DNA of 36,779 nucleotides, from contig DFXU01000107.1 of NCBI GenBank assembly GCA_002383285.1, forward strand, positions 16,867 through 53,645. The letters are read 5' to 3'. The notes below the pieces were generated by a model. That model was not told the DNA's origin and searched no databases. It worked only from the letters and a program-made list of their open reading frames with translations. Both the position numbers and the translations under genes were made by a program. This DNA is from Caryophanales bacterium UBA4100 (GTDB lineage Bacteria; Bacillota; Bacilli; Paenibacillales; UBA4045). Position 1 is the stretch's first letter, and the number at the start of each line of letters is the position of its first letter. Below are positions 17,273 through 26,225 of this stretch, piece after piece.

Positions 17273-17695
17273 ATGGAATCATTTTTTGGTTACTTCATAT
17301 TCTTCTGGGTGTTTCTCTTGGTCGCCTTTATGTTTATCGGCGGTTTCTTCATGTTTCGCAAATTCCTGAAGGTGCTGCCCAAGGCTGATGGGAAATCCAA
17401 GCTCGATTGGCAAAATTATTATGTAGATACGAGCCGACACCTCTGGACAGAAGATTCTAAGGCGTTCCTTGATCAACTGGTATCCCCCGTACCCACACCG
17501 TTCCGCGATATTGCGAAGCATACGATATCAGCAAGAATTGGTCAGGTTGCGTTGGAAGCGAATGCTACTGAGGTCACTCGCGACCATTGCATTGAGGGTT
17601 ATATTCTGGCGACTCCACCACGTGATTATAAGAGCCTTATCTCCTTCCTAGATAAGGAGAATATTGACTATAGCGCGCATAAGCATCTGTTGTAG
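17273..17695 (+). CDS. DUF2621 (YneK-like) small membrane protein of unknown function
   Basis: A protein of 140 residues. One N-terminal transmembrane segment (about 5-29, ending GGFFMFRKFLKVLP) is followed by a cytoplasmic soluble part with the family-like phrases GKSKLDWQNYYVDTSRHLW, LVSPVPTPFRDIAK and EGYILATPPRDYK. I recognise these as a DUF2621 pattern found in Bacillus and relatives, related to YneK of B. subtilis by memory. Function is not known. The frame is open to 17162, but the ATG at 17273 starts at the TM segment and has GGAGGG 12 nt upstream. It is divergent from the endonuclease IV gene and is followed by a long hairpin terminator. Confidence 0.8.
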   Translation: MESFFGYFIFFWVFLLVAFMFIGGFFMFRKFLKVLPKADGKSKLDWQNYYVDTSRHLWTEDSKAFLDQLVSPVPTPFRDIAKHTISARIGQVALEANATEVTRDHCIEGYILATPPRDYKSLISFLDKENIDYSAHKHLL

Positions 17696-17719
17696 GTATT
17701 ACACCTTAACGATAAAGAG

Positions 17720-17760
17720 AGAGGCTGTCTAAAGTCTGATACAGACTTAGGACGGCCTCT
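17720..17760 (+). terminator. Hairpin terminator after the DUF2621-type gene
   Basis: The arms 17720-17738 and 17742-17760 pair at 18 of 19 positions (two G-U, one mismatch) around an ATA loop, followed by TTTC. It lies between the DUF2621-type gene and the convergent small YjcZ-like gene, so it may serve both. Confidence 0.65.
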
Positions 17761-17781
17761 TTCGCCTCGATACAATAGTCT

Positions 17782-17880
17782 TTAAACGAAAAAACCTGCC
17801 GATAGTATGATCACTAGTAAAATATATAACACTAGGATGGCTGCTGTTGAAGTGTAACCATAACCCGCAACTGCGCTCAT
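17782..17880 (-). CDS. YjcZ-family small sporulation-type membrane peptide
   Basis: A 32-residue gene. It has an excellent ribosome site (AAAGGAGGTGA) directly before its ATG at 17880. The peptide starts MSAVAGYGYTSTAAIL and continues as one hydrophobic helix (ILVLYILLVIIL) ending SAGFFV. This G/Y-rich head plus a single helix with an LLVII core is the YjcZ pattern, small proteins found in spore-forming Bacilli and often linked to spore coat or germination. It is isolated, convergent with the DUF2621-type gene, and about 130 bp from the divergent methyltransferase gene. Confidence 0.8.
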   Translation of the reverse strand: MSAVAGYGYTSTAAILVLYILLVIILSAGFFV

Positions 17881-18013
17881 ATTAGTCACCTCCTTTGTCA
17901 CTTTACCAGTAATATATGCACAATTGTTTTTTTAGTTTGGACACGTTGCCCATAGCATTAAGCCCAAGCCATTCGCCATCTCCTTGCATTATTAATAGTA
18001 ATGAAGGGAGAGG

Positions 18014-18769
18014 ATGAACTTGAATTATCTGAACATGCTAACCCAGCTTGGAATCGGCAGCGCTCATCCTGGCGGTTATACATCCACACTTAAGCTGATA
18101 GATTCCATCTCACTAAAGCCTGGCTGCTCCATCCTAGAGGTCGGCTGTGGAACAGGGCGTACGGCATGCTTGCTGGCGCAAAAGGGTTATCAGGTAACCG
18201 CGATTGATCTACATCCTGAGATGATCGAGAAAGCTCTTCACCGCAACAAGTTTCTACAACAGAATATCACATTCGAGGTAGGGGACATCTGCGCGATCCC
18301 TTCTGCAAGCAATCAATTTGATATGGTGCTCGCCGAATCGGTAACAAACTTTGCTGACGCACAGCAAGCGATTTCTGAATACTATCGAGTACTGAAGCCA
18401 GGAGGCACATTGTATGATCGCGAAGTTATTTATTTGAACCCAATGGCTCAGGACAACGTAGATGATTTGCAGAAATTTCTGGGCTTTGCACAGCTGTTCT
18501 CTGCTGAAGAGTGGATAGCTGTGTTGGAATCACAGCGATTTACTGACATTCGACTGACTGACGTAAAACTTATGGATGAGCGGGCTGCGATCGAAGAACA
18601 TAATTACCCAGATCAATATCAATTGGTGAGTGAAGGAGCTTACTCTAACGTCCTACTCTGGCAAACCTCATTGCAATATACACAGCTTTTCGACCGAAAC
18701 CAGGGTTTTTTAGGCTCAGCTGTCTTGACGGGGGAGAAGCCCCAAGATGGAGTAGCATTTGCTCCGTAG
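18014..18769 (+). CDS. Class I SAM-dependent methyltransferase
   Basis: A protein of 251 residues with a Rossmann methyltransferase core. Motif I is ILEVGCGTGRTACLL (about 40-54), the acidic end of strand 2 is AIDLHPEMI, motif II/III is VGDICAIPSASNQFDMVLAE, and RVLKPGGTLYDRE marks motif post-III. The substrate cannot be told; the UbiE/Methyltransf_11 family includes quinone, sterol and small-molecule enzymes. A start at 18014 is kept. GGGAGAGG lies immediately before it, so a TTG at 18020 with better spacing is an alternative. It stands alone, with a hairpin after it. Confidence 0.85.
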   Translation: MNLNYLNMLTQLGIGSAHPGGYTSTLKLIDSISLKPGCSILEVGCGTGRTACLLAQKGYQVTAIDLHPEMIEKALHRNKFLQQNITFEVGDICAIPSASNQFDMVLAESVTNFADAQQAISEYYRVLKPGGTLYDREVIYLNPMAQDNVDDLQKFLGFAQLFSAEEWIAVLESQRFTDIRLTDVKLMDERAAIEEHNYPDQYQLVSEGAYSNVLLWQTSLQYTQLFDRNQGFLGSAVLTGEKPQDGVAFAP

Positions 18770-18830
18770 ATGCCGTGTCTATCCAACGCTGAGTTGAATG
18801 CAGTCGGGGCTGGCATTATTTCACAAGACG

Positions 18831-18872
18831 TGTAGTCCTTCTCATGACAAAGATGTCACGAGAAGGACTACA
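18831..18872. terminator. Long inverted repeat, probable bidirectional terminator
   Basis: TGTAGTCCTTCTC-A-TGACA, loop AAGA, TGTCA-C-GAGAAGGACTACA form a 19-position stem with one mismatch. It lies between the methyltransferase gene (plus) and the response regulator gene (minus), which converge. T-runs on both sides are weak. Confidence 0.6.
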
Positions 18873-18950
18873 TAGTTTAATTCTAGTGTTCCTTAAAACC
18901 CTGCATATCTTCAAAAATTTCTCGGCACCCATAGAGAGCCTGATGATGAA

Positions 18951-20546
18951 TTATCTTCGAATCTCGCTTGGCGCTACTCCCCAATACTTGCGGAATACCT
19001 TGGCGAAATAACTGATGTCCCGATATCCAACAGCATACCCTGCATCATATACTTTGGCGTTACCCTGTAACAGCTCCTTCGCCCGCTCCATTCTCCGCTC
19101 CAGCACGTAACCCGAGAACGATTGTCCCGTCTCCTTCTTGAAGAGCCGACTTAAGTATGATGAGTTTATATACAAACGCTCCGCCAAAGAGTGGAGGCTG
19201 AGATCCTCCGCTAGCATCTGGTCCACCGTTTCCAATATTCTCTTTATCATCTGATGACTGGTGCTCTTTCTTTCGTTCTCTACGTATATTGTAATGTGCC
19301 CAGCAACCCGTTTGGCCCATTCCAAAATCTGACTCTTAGAAAGCAGTGAGTCCAGTGACAGAAAATGCGCATAATCGCTCCCAAGCACCTTCTGCATGGA
19401 CCAACCCTGGGACTGAATAATTCGGGTAAAGACGCTGCTTAAGTAGAGTAAATGCTCATACACTAGCTCGGATGAATCGGTATGCGTAAAGGCGTTCTCA
19501 AAGTAATCATCGATCAGAGACGATATTCGTATAGCTTCATCTGTATAAATAGCGATCTCCAGCTGTTTCTCGAATGTCGAGTCAAAGTGAATGGATCGTT
19601 CGTTTCGATTCACTTCCAAATAAGGGATCACAATTTCATTCCCGTATATCGCCCTCTCCTGCAAGGCCCGGCCTGCCTGTTGATAAGACTTAGGGACATC
19701 CTCCAAGCTACATACCGTCCCCAGCCCCGCGCTCGCTGTCAGCTTCAGACAATCCTTAACTACGTTCAGCATGCGGGATATAAGCAAATTGATCCGCTTA
19801 GTCATATCCGTATCAGATTCTTCTGACTGACTCAGGAACAACAGAACGGTCGAGCCATTCGTGTCATTAAATACTGGACATTCCTCTGGTTGAACAAATT
19901 CCTTAACGATACTTTCAAGCGAAAACTGCAGGAGTGGAATATCTGCTGCTGAAAAACGGGACTCTACTTCCGTCAGCGGATCGATCTCGCACACGGATAC
20001 CATATATCGTTGATCGCTTGACAGCTCTAGATTCAGCTCCTTGGAATGCTTATGTAATTCCCACTCCGCATAACGGTTCATGATCCAATTGCGAAGAAAA
20101 TCCTCCTGCAGCTGCGGAAGCCTACTATGCCAAATCCGCTTAAGCTCTGTTATATTGTGCTTCTCCAATAGCTCTAATCGAATTTCTGCAGCAGCAGTAA
20201 GTACGGACTGTAAGATTTCTTCTTCCCCTGCCGGCTTCAACAAATATTTCATAACACCTAGCCCAATCGCTTGCTGCGCATAATGGAAATCATCATGTCC
20301 GCTTAATATGATGATCTTGATCTGCGGCTCCTTCTCTATGACGATCTTCGCTAGCGATAGTCCGTCCATCTCCGGCATCTCGATATCAAGTAGAACGATG
20401 TCTGGCTTACGCCGCTCCATGAGGGCAAGCGCCTCCATGCCGTTCTCTGCTAGCCCCACCACCTCAATAGCGTGTTGATCCCAAGGAATACTATTAGCAA
20501 GGCTGTTAAGAATGCGGATTTCATCCTCTACGATCATGAGGTTCAT
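18951..20546 (-). CDS. YesN-type response regulator, REC plus long linker plus AraC HTH (locus 2)
   Basis: A protein of 531 residues. The receiver domain (1-120) has E7-D8, phosphoacceptor D54 (VLLDIEMPEMDG), S82 and K104. A middle region of about 300 residues follows, and a C-terminal AraC double HTH (about 430-530) with DISYFAKVFRKYWGVAPSEIR. It is longer than the locus 1 regulator because of the middle region, a common form in Paenibacillus. It overlaps the stop of its kinase by 4 nt, so the two are co-translated. I infer that it binds the paired GTCAT elements at 26012-26059 and 32084-32130. Confidence 0.92.
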   Translation of the reverse strand: MNLMIVEDEIRILNSLANSIPWDQHAIEVVGLAENGMEALALMERRKPDIVLLDIEMPEMDGLSLAKIVIEKEPQIKIIILSGHDDFHYAQQAIGLGVMKYLLKPAGEEEILQSVLTAAAEIRLELLEKHNITELKRIWHSRLPQLQEDFLRNWIMNRYAEWELHKHSKELNLELSSDQRYMVSVCEIDPLTEVESRFSAADIPLLQFSLESIVKEFVQPEECPVFNDTNGSTVLLFLSQSEESDTDMTKRINLLISRMLNVVKDCLKLTASAGLGTVCSLEDVPKSYQQAGRALQERAIYGNEIVIPYLEVNRNERSIHFDSTFEKQLEIAIYTDEAIRISSLIDDYFENAFTHTDSSELVYEHLLYLSSVFTRIIQSQGWSMQKVLGSDYAHFLSLDSLLSKSQILEWAKRVAGHITIYVENERKSTSHQMIKRILETVDQMLAEDLSLHSLAERLYINSSYLSRLFKKETGQSFSGYVLERRMERAKELLQGNAKVYDAGYAVGYRDISYFAKVFRKYWGVAPSEIRR

Positions 20547-22378
20547 GTCTCATCTCCCTCCCAGTGATTGATGCAACGTTCAATCGGTAGATTAATCGTC
20601 GCTCTCGTCCCTTGTCCTTCCTTACTTTCAATAGTAAACTCGGCCGTATCCCCGTAATAAATTTTAATTCTTGCTTTTATATTAAGCACTCCGAAAAACT
20701 CGGCATTCCGGTCTGATAAGGTATTCGAATCATTGTCACTTGAATGGTTCAACGCGTTGCTGATCTGAGCCATACGTTGCTTACTGATCCCCTTGCCGTT
20801 GTCCGAGACATGTAATATCAAGCGATCTTCACGCACCTCCGCGGACACAACCAGCTCTCCGCCACCCTTCTTCTTCTCTAATCCGTGAAGGATAGCATTC
20901 TCTACTAATGGCTGCAGAATCAGCTTCAAGACGTACAAGCCGCGGCTCTCCTCCGATGAACGAAAGTCTACGGTAAACTGATCGACAAACCGTAGCTGCT
21001 GAATGTGAATGTAATACTGTAAATGGGTAAATGTTTCTTCAATCGTAAAGGACTCTCGTCCCTTACTCAGACTAAGACGGAAGAAACGGGACAGGTTCAG
21101 CACCATTTCGCTGATTTCGTCTGCATCGTAATTTTTGGCCGACCAATAAATAGAATCAAGCGTGTTATATAAAAAATGAGGGTTGATCTGCGACTGCAGA
21201 AATTTAAGCTCGGTCTTCGTCAGCCTGAGCTGCTGCTCATAAATATCACGGATCAAATGGCGCTGCTGCTCGACAGTCTGATTGAACGCATCGGTCAAAT
21301 ATCCTAGCTCATCCTGTCGATTGTTCTCAAGCCTTGTATTCAAATTTCCCAAACGGAGCTGCCTCATCCCCGACACCAAAGATAAGATCGGAGAAGCAAT
21401 ACCACTGTATATAATCCACGAGATCCATACCGCCAACAAACAACTAATTAGAATGATCCAATAAGAGAATATTTGCAATGGCTTTGACTTCTTGTAAATT
21501 TCACTCTCCGGTTGGACTAGGAGCAGTAACCAACTGCTCTTTGGAGACACAACTCGAAGAATCATATTCTTGTCAGAGGTTCCCTGCACCTCCTGCACTG
21601 ACACGTGCTGCGCAGGAATATTCGCTGCGTCAATCCGATAATCCTCAGGCGCATTAGTTACGATCAGGCGCCCTCTATCGTCGAACAAGTAGACCTGCGA
21701 GCTCTCGCTCGGAGCCAGGTTTACAAGATAGCTGAGAAGCTTACTCTTGGGAATCGACAGCATCAGCACATTGTTGTACTTAGCCCGACTGTACAAGTCC
21801 ATTAGCCGCATCAGAACAATCTGATCCTTGTTATTAATCGGATCCTCCCATCCGACCAAAGATACTTCATTCCGTTCAGGCAAATAGAAAACATTCGCTC
21901 CGTTCGCCTGTACAACCTCCGTGTACCACGGCTCGGTGTCTGCTTGTTGCCTATGAAGCGCTCCAACCTTGCTTGAAACTAGCATTTTGGAACCACCATG
22001 GAAGATCGCCATCTCAGATAAGAATGGATTGACAGCAGTAATGTTCGTAATTTGTGCCATCACCTGAGTGAAATCGATAATGGCTTCCGGTGATAGCTTT
22101 TCCTCAGTATGCTTCAATCGTGATGTCAGATTACCATCGGTCGAAACTAAGGTTGACAGGCCCTTCAACCCTTCTAGTGTTAAATCGACATATTCTAGTG
22201 CTGAGCTCATAGCACTCATGGTCCTCTCGCTTAGCTCCTGCTCGAGGATACGCTGAGAACGAACATTAGCATACAAGCTAAATACGATAAGCGGAAGCAG
22301 AATACATATAAAATAACATGTCAATCTCACCTGAATCGACCGGCTTAAATTCTCCTGCCATCTCCTGAGCCACTTCAC
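20543..22378 (-). CDS. YesM-type sensor histidine kinase (locus 2)
   Basis: A membrane kinase of 611 residues. TM1 is about 17-38, the extracellular dCACHE-like sensor about 40-295, TM2 about 303-325, and HAMP about 327-380. The His_kinase block is QINPHFLYNTLDSIYW with H401 as likely phosphoacceptor. The HATPase has the N-box LVENAILHGL and the G-box VSDNGKGI. Start is GTG at 22378 with GGGGG 7 nt upstream. A terminator and a promoter-like box separate it from the binding-protein gene, so unlike in locus 1 the two-component pair is its own transcription unit. Confidence 0.92.
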   Translation of the reverse strand: MKWLRRWQENLSRSIQVRLTCYFICILLPLIVFSLYANVRSQRILEQELSERTMSAMSSALEYVDLTLEGLKGLSTLVSTDGNLTSRLKHTEEKLSPEAIIDFTQVMAQITNITAVNPFLSEMAIFHGGSKMLVSSKVGALHRQQADTEPWYTEVVQANGANVFYLPERNEVSLVGWEDPINNKDQIVLMRLMDLYSRAKYNNVLMLSIPKSKLLSYLVNLAPSESSQVYLFDDRGRLIVTNAPEDYRIDAANIPAQHVSVQEVQGTSDKNMILRVVSPKSSWLLLLVQPESEIYKKSKPLQIFSYWIILISCLLAVWISWIIYSGIASPILSLVSGMRQLRLGNLNTRLENNRQDELGYLTDAFNQTVEQQRHLIRDIYEQQLRLTKTELKFLQSQINPHFLYNTLDSIYWSAKNYDADEISEMVLNLSRFFRLSLSKGRESFTIEETFTHLQYYIHIQQLRFVDQFTVDFRSSEESRGLYVLKLILQPLVENAILHGLEKKKGGGELVVSAEVREDRLILHVSDNGKGISKQRMAQISNALNHSSDNDSNTLSDRNAEFFGVLNIKARIKIYYGDTAEFTIESKEGQGTRATINLPIERCINHWEGDET

Positions 22379-22410
22379 GTCTATACCCCCATGCTAAGCT
22401 GATAGTTTCC

Positions 22411-22416
22411 ATTATA
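22411..22416 (-). promoter_or_regulatory. Candidate -10 box for the locus 2 kinase-regulator pair
   Basis: TATAAT on the minus strand, preceded by TG, lies about 32 nt before the GTG start of the kinase and after the terminator of the binding-protein gene. No convincing -35 is seen at 16-18 nt. Confidence 0.4.
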
Positions 22417-22441
22417 CATAATTCTAGCCGATGCATAACGG

Positions 22442-22465
22442 AAATGACGCTCCTAGGGAGCGTCA
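22442..22465 (-). terminator. Terminator after the locus 2 binding-protein gene
   Basis: TGACGCTCC and GGAGCGTCA form a perfect 9-bp stem with a 3-nt loop (22445-22465), followed on the minus strand by TTTCC. The T-run is short, so some read-through to the kinase gene is possible. Confidence 0.65.
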
Positions 22466-22491
22466 CAATCGGCCTTAAGCTTCGACGAACA

Positions 22492-24072
22492 TTAATTATT
22501 AGCAGCAAACCATTCGTTTACTTCTTTGGTGATCTCATCCCCACCTTTTTTCTTCCACTCCTCTACGAAATCATCGAAAGCGTCGATCGGCAGATTCCCA
22601 ACGATAATCTTCGTAAAGTATTCGATTTCCAATTTGTTCAGATCCGCTTTATATTTGCCCATCCCAGGTGTCGGCACTCCGAAATATTGATCGCGAATAG
22701 CCACTTCAGCAATCATGTCAAGATTGGCGTTCAGATCAAATTCTATGCCTAAAGAATCTAGGCGATCCCGATCCTCTTTCGCACCATATGGCTTAATAGA
22801 CTCACCAAGTGTTTGTCGATATATGTGCTCATTGTGCTTTTCAAAGTCCGTTACAATCTTCCCATCCTTCATGGACCATACATCATTCTCGAAGCCTAGC
22901 AGCAGCGTCTTATAGCCGTCACCAATCATAAAATTCAGCATTCTGACAACCGCATCAGGATTTTCACTTGTAACCGGAACTACGTTATAGCCTGAAACAT
23001 ATCCGGTTCCGAATGTTCCTTGTTTCCCTTCTGGACCTACCGGGTATTCAAGAGCAAGCCACTCCGCCCTCGGATCATTATTCTTGCTTGTTAATATAGG
23101 ACCTCGTGTATCGTACCACATGGCTGAGAACAACCCAGCCTTACCGCTTGCTACCTTCTCATCGAGGATAGGTCCCTTGTTCAGCGGCCATTCGGTATCA
23201 AGTATCTTATCTTTATGCAAGCCAGCTAAGAATTCCAATGATTGTTTCATCTCAGGCTGAATGCTCGCATTCACCAGCTGACCGTCTCGTTCCATCCACA
23301 TCTGACGTTGGACTCCATAAGCTCCAGTAATTGGTGCCATTCTTGCTAGATTCTCAGCTAAGATGAAGCCGAATGTATCATCCTTGCCACTGCGATTCGG
23401 ATCATCAAAGGCAAAGGCCCTCATGACCTCGCGGTATTCCTCCAGCGTCTTAGGCACCTGGAGACCTAGATTATCAAGCCAATCCTTACGAATATACATA
23501 ATCTCATTACCTGGAACCACATTCATCGATGGAATTGCATATATATTGCCGTCGATTGTCACTGTTTTCCACGCGTCTTCCGGAATATTCTTCACCAAAT
23601 CCTGACCATATTGGTCGATCCATTCATTAAGCGGCTGCAGTGCCTTCTGTTTAACATAGTTTTCGAACCAGCTTGCATCCTGAGAATAAATCATGTCAGG
23701 TAGATCACCAGACGCCATAATGATGTTCAACGCATCCTGGTATCCGTCCGACGATGGAAGCTGTACCTTAATATCCAAGTTGGTATTCTCTCGAATGTAA
23801 TCGATGTACGGATTTTTGTTCTCATCCATCCCATCCGGGTATTTACGTCCCCCATTAAATAAGGCAATTCTGATCGATTTTTTCTCTTCTACTTTCGGTT
23901 CTTTATCGGAATCAGCCGGAGCTGCATTCACATTATTTGGAGCATTGTTCGTATCATTCGCCACATTCTCCGAGTTCGGTGAACACGCTGTTATCAGAAT
24001 CATTGTTAGGATCAATAATATAGACATGGATTGTTTAATCATTTTCAATTGAATCATACCCCTTTTCATCAT
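22492..24072 (-). CDS. ABC transporter extracellular oligosaccharide-binding lipoprotein (locus 2)
   Basis: A lipoprotein of 526 residues when started at 24072. A hydrophobic signal (MSILLILTMILITAC) carries a lipobox with C30 as lipidated residue, then an N/A/P-rich linker, then an extracellular_solute_bind-type fold of the LplA/YtcQ kind ending VEEWKKKGGDEITKEVN. The start is uncertain: AAAAGG 12 nt before 24072 lies across the end of the permease gene, whereas a TTG at 24048 has AAAAGGGG 10 nt upstream and would leave a more typical signal peptide. It is the third gene of the locus 2 transporter operon, 8 nt after the LplC-type permease. Confidence 0.92.
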   Translation of the reverse strand: MMKRGMIQLKMIKQSMSILLILTMILITACSPNSENVANDTNNAPNNVNAAPADSDKEPKVEEKKSIRIALFNGGRKYPDGMDENKNPYIDYIRENTNLDIKVQLPSSDGYQDALNIIMASGDLPDMIYSQDASWFENYVKQKALQPLNEWIDQYGQDLVKNIPEDAWKTVTIDGNIYAIPSMNVVPGNEIMYIRKDWLDNLGLQVPKTLEEYREVMRAFAFDDPNRSGKDDTFGFILAENLARMAPITGAYGVQRQMWMERDGQLVNASIQPEMKQSLEFLAGLHKDKILDTEWPLNKGPILDEKVASGKAGLFSAMWYDTRGPILTSKNNDPRAEWLALEYPVGPEGKQGTFGTGYVSGYNVVPVTSENPDAVVRMLNFMIGDGYKTLLLGFENDVWSMKDGKIVTDFEKHNEHIYRQTLGESIKPYGAKEDRDRLDSLGIEFDLNANLDMIAEVAIRDQYFGVPTPGMGKYKADLNKLEIEYFTKIIVGNLPIDAFDDFVEEWKKKGGDEITKEVNEWFAANN

Positions 24073-24080
24073 CTCATAAT

Positions 24081-24962
24081 TTAACCTTTTACAGAGCCTA
24101 GCATAATTCCCTTTGTAAAATACTTCTGCAGGAACGGATACACAATCAGAATGGGTACCGTGCTTGCGATTAGTGCTGCAGCCTTCAACGATTCAAGCGC
24201 CAGCAGCGTGCTGTCCATATTCAAGGAATTGCTGGAATTCGTGTTGATATCTGAATTATTGAAGACGATCAGCTCCCGCAAGTAAACCTGTAGAGGGAAT
24301 AGATCCCTGTTGCTAATATAGAGCACTGTGTCGAAGAACGCATTCCAATGGGCTACTCCATGGAATAGTATAATCGTAGCAATCGCGGGCATGGATAGCG
24401 GTACGACGATACGAAACAGAATACCCATGTTAGAGGCACCGTCTATCTTTGCAGACTCCTCTAGCTCTGCGGGCACGCTCTGAAAGAAGTTTTTCATAAT
24501 AATAACATTAAATGCACTAACTGCTCCTGGTATAATGAAAGCCCAGAATGTGTTCAGCAGCCCCGTCGCCTTCACAATCAAGAATGTAGGAATCATACCT
24601 CCACCGAACATCATCGAGAAGACAATCAAGAACATAATAACGGACCTGCCCTTGATATACGACTTGGATAACGGATACGCCAAGAGACACGTCAACAAAA
24701 CGTTCACTACTGTCCCTACAACCGTCCGCAGCACACTAACCGTGAATGAGTTCAAGAACGCTCTCTCACTCAACACTCTGATGTAAGCCTGAATTGTAAA
24801 ATCTACTGGCCACAACGATACTTTCCCGGACGTGATGGCATGATGGCTGCTGAGCGATTGAGCCAGCACATGCACGAACGGCGCCAGCGCCAGCAAGGCG
24901 AAAAGCCCTAGGAAAATGTAATTAATCGAAGATGCAAATTGCTCTCCTCTGGACAGTCTCAC
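24081..24962 (-). CDS. Carbohydrate ABC transporter permease, LplC/YtcP type (locus 2)
   Basis: A permease of 293 residues with about six TM segments, the EAA loop ELEESAKIDGASNMGIL and the family ending KYFTKGIMLGSVKG. The GTG at 24962 is chosen as start: AAGGAGG lies 7 nt before it, it begins just after the stop of the previous permease (16-nt gap), and it gives the usual family length. The longer frame from an ATG at 25031 would overlap the upstream gene by 53 nt and lacks a better site. It would partner the LplB-type permease upstream. Confidence 0.9.
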   Translation of the reverse strand: MRLSRGEQFASSINYIFLGLFALLALAPFVHVLAQSLSSHHAITSGKVSLWPVDFTIQAYIRVLSERAFLNSFTVSVLRTVVGTVVNVLLTCLLAYPLSKSYIKGRSVIMFLIVFSMMFGGGMIPTFLIVKATGLLNTFWAFIIPGAVSAFNVIIMKNFFQSVPAELEESAKIDGASNMGILFRIVVPLSMPAIATIILFHGVAHWNAFFDTVLYISNRDLFPLQVYLRELIVFNNSDINTNSSNSLNMDSTLLALESLKAAALIASTVPILIVYPFLQKYFTKGIMLGSVKG

Positions 24963-24978
24963 AGATTCGCCTCCTTCT

Positions 24979-25938
24979 TCACCATAAACCTTCTTGTCCG
25001 AGCTTCTTGGCACCTTTATTGGCAAGAACAACTAGAATCAAGCCGATTACCGCTTTGAACAGCCCGACCGCTGTTGTGAAGCTAAACTTCGCCTGTTGGA
25101 TTCCGACGCGGTATACATATGTCTCAATGACGTCTGCTACCTCGTAAACAAGCGGATTATAAAGCACGAAGATTTGTTCAAAGCCTACATCGAGTACATG
25201 ACCAAGGCGAAGCAAGAACAGGATCACGATAACGCCCAACATCGATGGAAGTGTTATATGAATCAACTGCTTCCACTTGTTCGCACCATCCATAACAGCA
25301 GCTTCATAGAGCTGCGAGTCAATGCCCGCCAGAGCTGCCAGATAGATGATGGCCCCCCAACCAATTTCCTTCCAGATATCGCTTGCAACAATAACTGTTC
25401 TGAACCACTCCGGGCTAGCTAGGAAGAAGATTGGCTCAAAACCAAACATCTCAATGATCTTGTTCACGATTCCCGAGGACGGCGATAGGACATTAATCAC
25501 AATTCCTCCTACGATGATCCATGATAGGAAGTGAGGCAAGTAGACCAGAGTTTGAATGGATCGTTTGTATAGCATGTGCCGTACTTCGTTCAACATAATC
25601 GCAAGGATGATCGGACCGGGGAAGCCCCACGCTAGCTTGTAAATGCTGATTAGAAGTGTGTTTCTGAAAATTTCGTAAAAATCGTTAGCCATGAACATGT
25701 TCCTGAAGTGCTCCAACCCGACCCACTCACTGCCCCTTATCCCAGAAAAAACGCTGTAATCCTGGAAGGCAATTACGATGCCCCACATGGGTAAATATTT
25801 GTAAATAACGAAATATAAGATCCCGGGCAGCATAATCAAATATAAATCCCAGTATGATCGGATCGATTGATAACGTTTTGTCCCCGACGTCGCGATCATT
25901 CCGGACACATGTTGCTTTTCGATCGCATTCACTGTCAT
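24979..25938 (-). CDS. Carbohydrate ABC transporter permease, LplB/YtcO type (locus 2)
   Basis: A permease of 319 residues, first gene of the transporter operon. The first TM segment is LYLIMLPGILYFVIYK, the family mark is WGIVIAFQDYSVF, and the EAA loop is EAAVMDGANKWKQLIHITLP. The ribosome site AAGGGGTGA lies about 9 nt before the ATG. It is clearly the same family as the locus 1 first permease, with the same gene order after it. Its promoter region (25993-26059) carries one of the two copies of the shared GTCAT element. Confidence 0.92.
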   Translation of the reverse strand: MTVNAIEKQHVSGMIATSGTKRYQSIRSYWDLYLIMLPGILYFVIYKYLPMWGIVIAFQDYSVFSGIRGSEWVGLEHFRNMFMANDFYEIFRNTLLISIYKLAWGFPGPIILAIMLNEVRHMLYKRSIQTLVYLPHFLSWIIVGGIVINVLSPSSGIVNKIIEMFGFEPIFFLASPEWFRTVIVASDIWKEIGWGAIIYLAALAGIDSQLYEAAVMDGANKWKQLIHITLPSMLGVIVILFLLRLGHVLDVGFEQIFVLYNPLVYEVADVIETYVYRVGIQQAKFSFTTAVGLFKAVIGLILVVLANKGAKKLGQEGLW

Positions 25939-25992
25939 CTTTTTGTATCACCCCTTGCTGTTAATATCATCATGCTTGTTCCGGATAAAGTA

Positions 25993-26059
25993 ATTGTATA
26001 GGATGCTCTTCGCTTCCGTTAGAGGTCAGCGATGACCTTTTCGGGTAATTTGATGACTT
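25993..26059 (-). promoter_or_regulatory. Activator-type promoter of the locus 2 transporter operon with paired GTCAT element
   Basis: On the minus strand two GTCATC half-sites begin at 26057 and 26036, exactly 21 bp apart. A -10-like TACAAT lies at 25998-25993, 38 nt downstream of the second half-site start. The -35 position (TAACGG) is poor, as expected for a promoter needing an activator. The stretch 26012-26059 is a near copy of 32084-32130. This is the main content of the 336-bp gap 25939-26274. Confidence 0.6.
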
Positions 26060-26135
26060 CGTGGTCAATCACGTTAAGGAAAAAAAGAAACCGTTCAGGA
26101 AGATCAACTAACAGTGAAATGCGGTATTCGTTAAG

Positions 26136-26221
26136 CACATATTGGTTACTTGGAGTGCCCATAAGTTAGCTGCTATAGAGTCGATTTCCGTACTTATTTG
26201 GTTACTTGCTGTGCTCTTATC
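26136..26221. repeat. Imperfect direct repeat in the intergenic region
   Basis: ATTGGTTACTTG with flanking text, then GTGC-C/T-C and TA, occurs at about 26136-26165 and again at 26191-26221, 56-57 bp apart. No coding potential is seen. It may be a degenerate intergenic repeat or a regulator site. Confidence 0.4.
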
Positions 26222-26225
26222 TTTA

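Noticed and set aside
24963..25031. Longer start of the locus 2 LplC-type permease at 25031
   Set aside because: It would overlap the upstream permease by 53 nt, while the GTG at 24962 has an ideal AAGGAGG and gives the family length.
25993..26036. cre-like half-site GGAAGCGAAGAGCA in the transporter promoter
   Set aside because: It has at least four mismatches to the consensus, so it is not a credible CcpA site.
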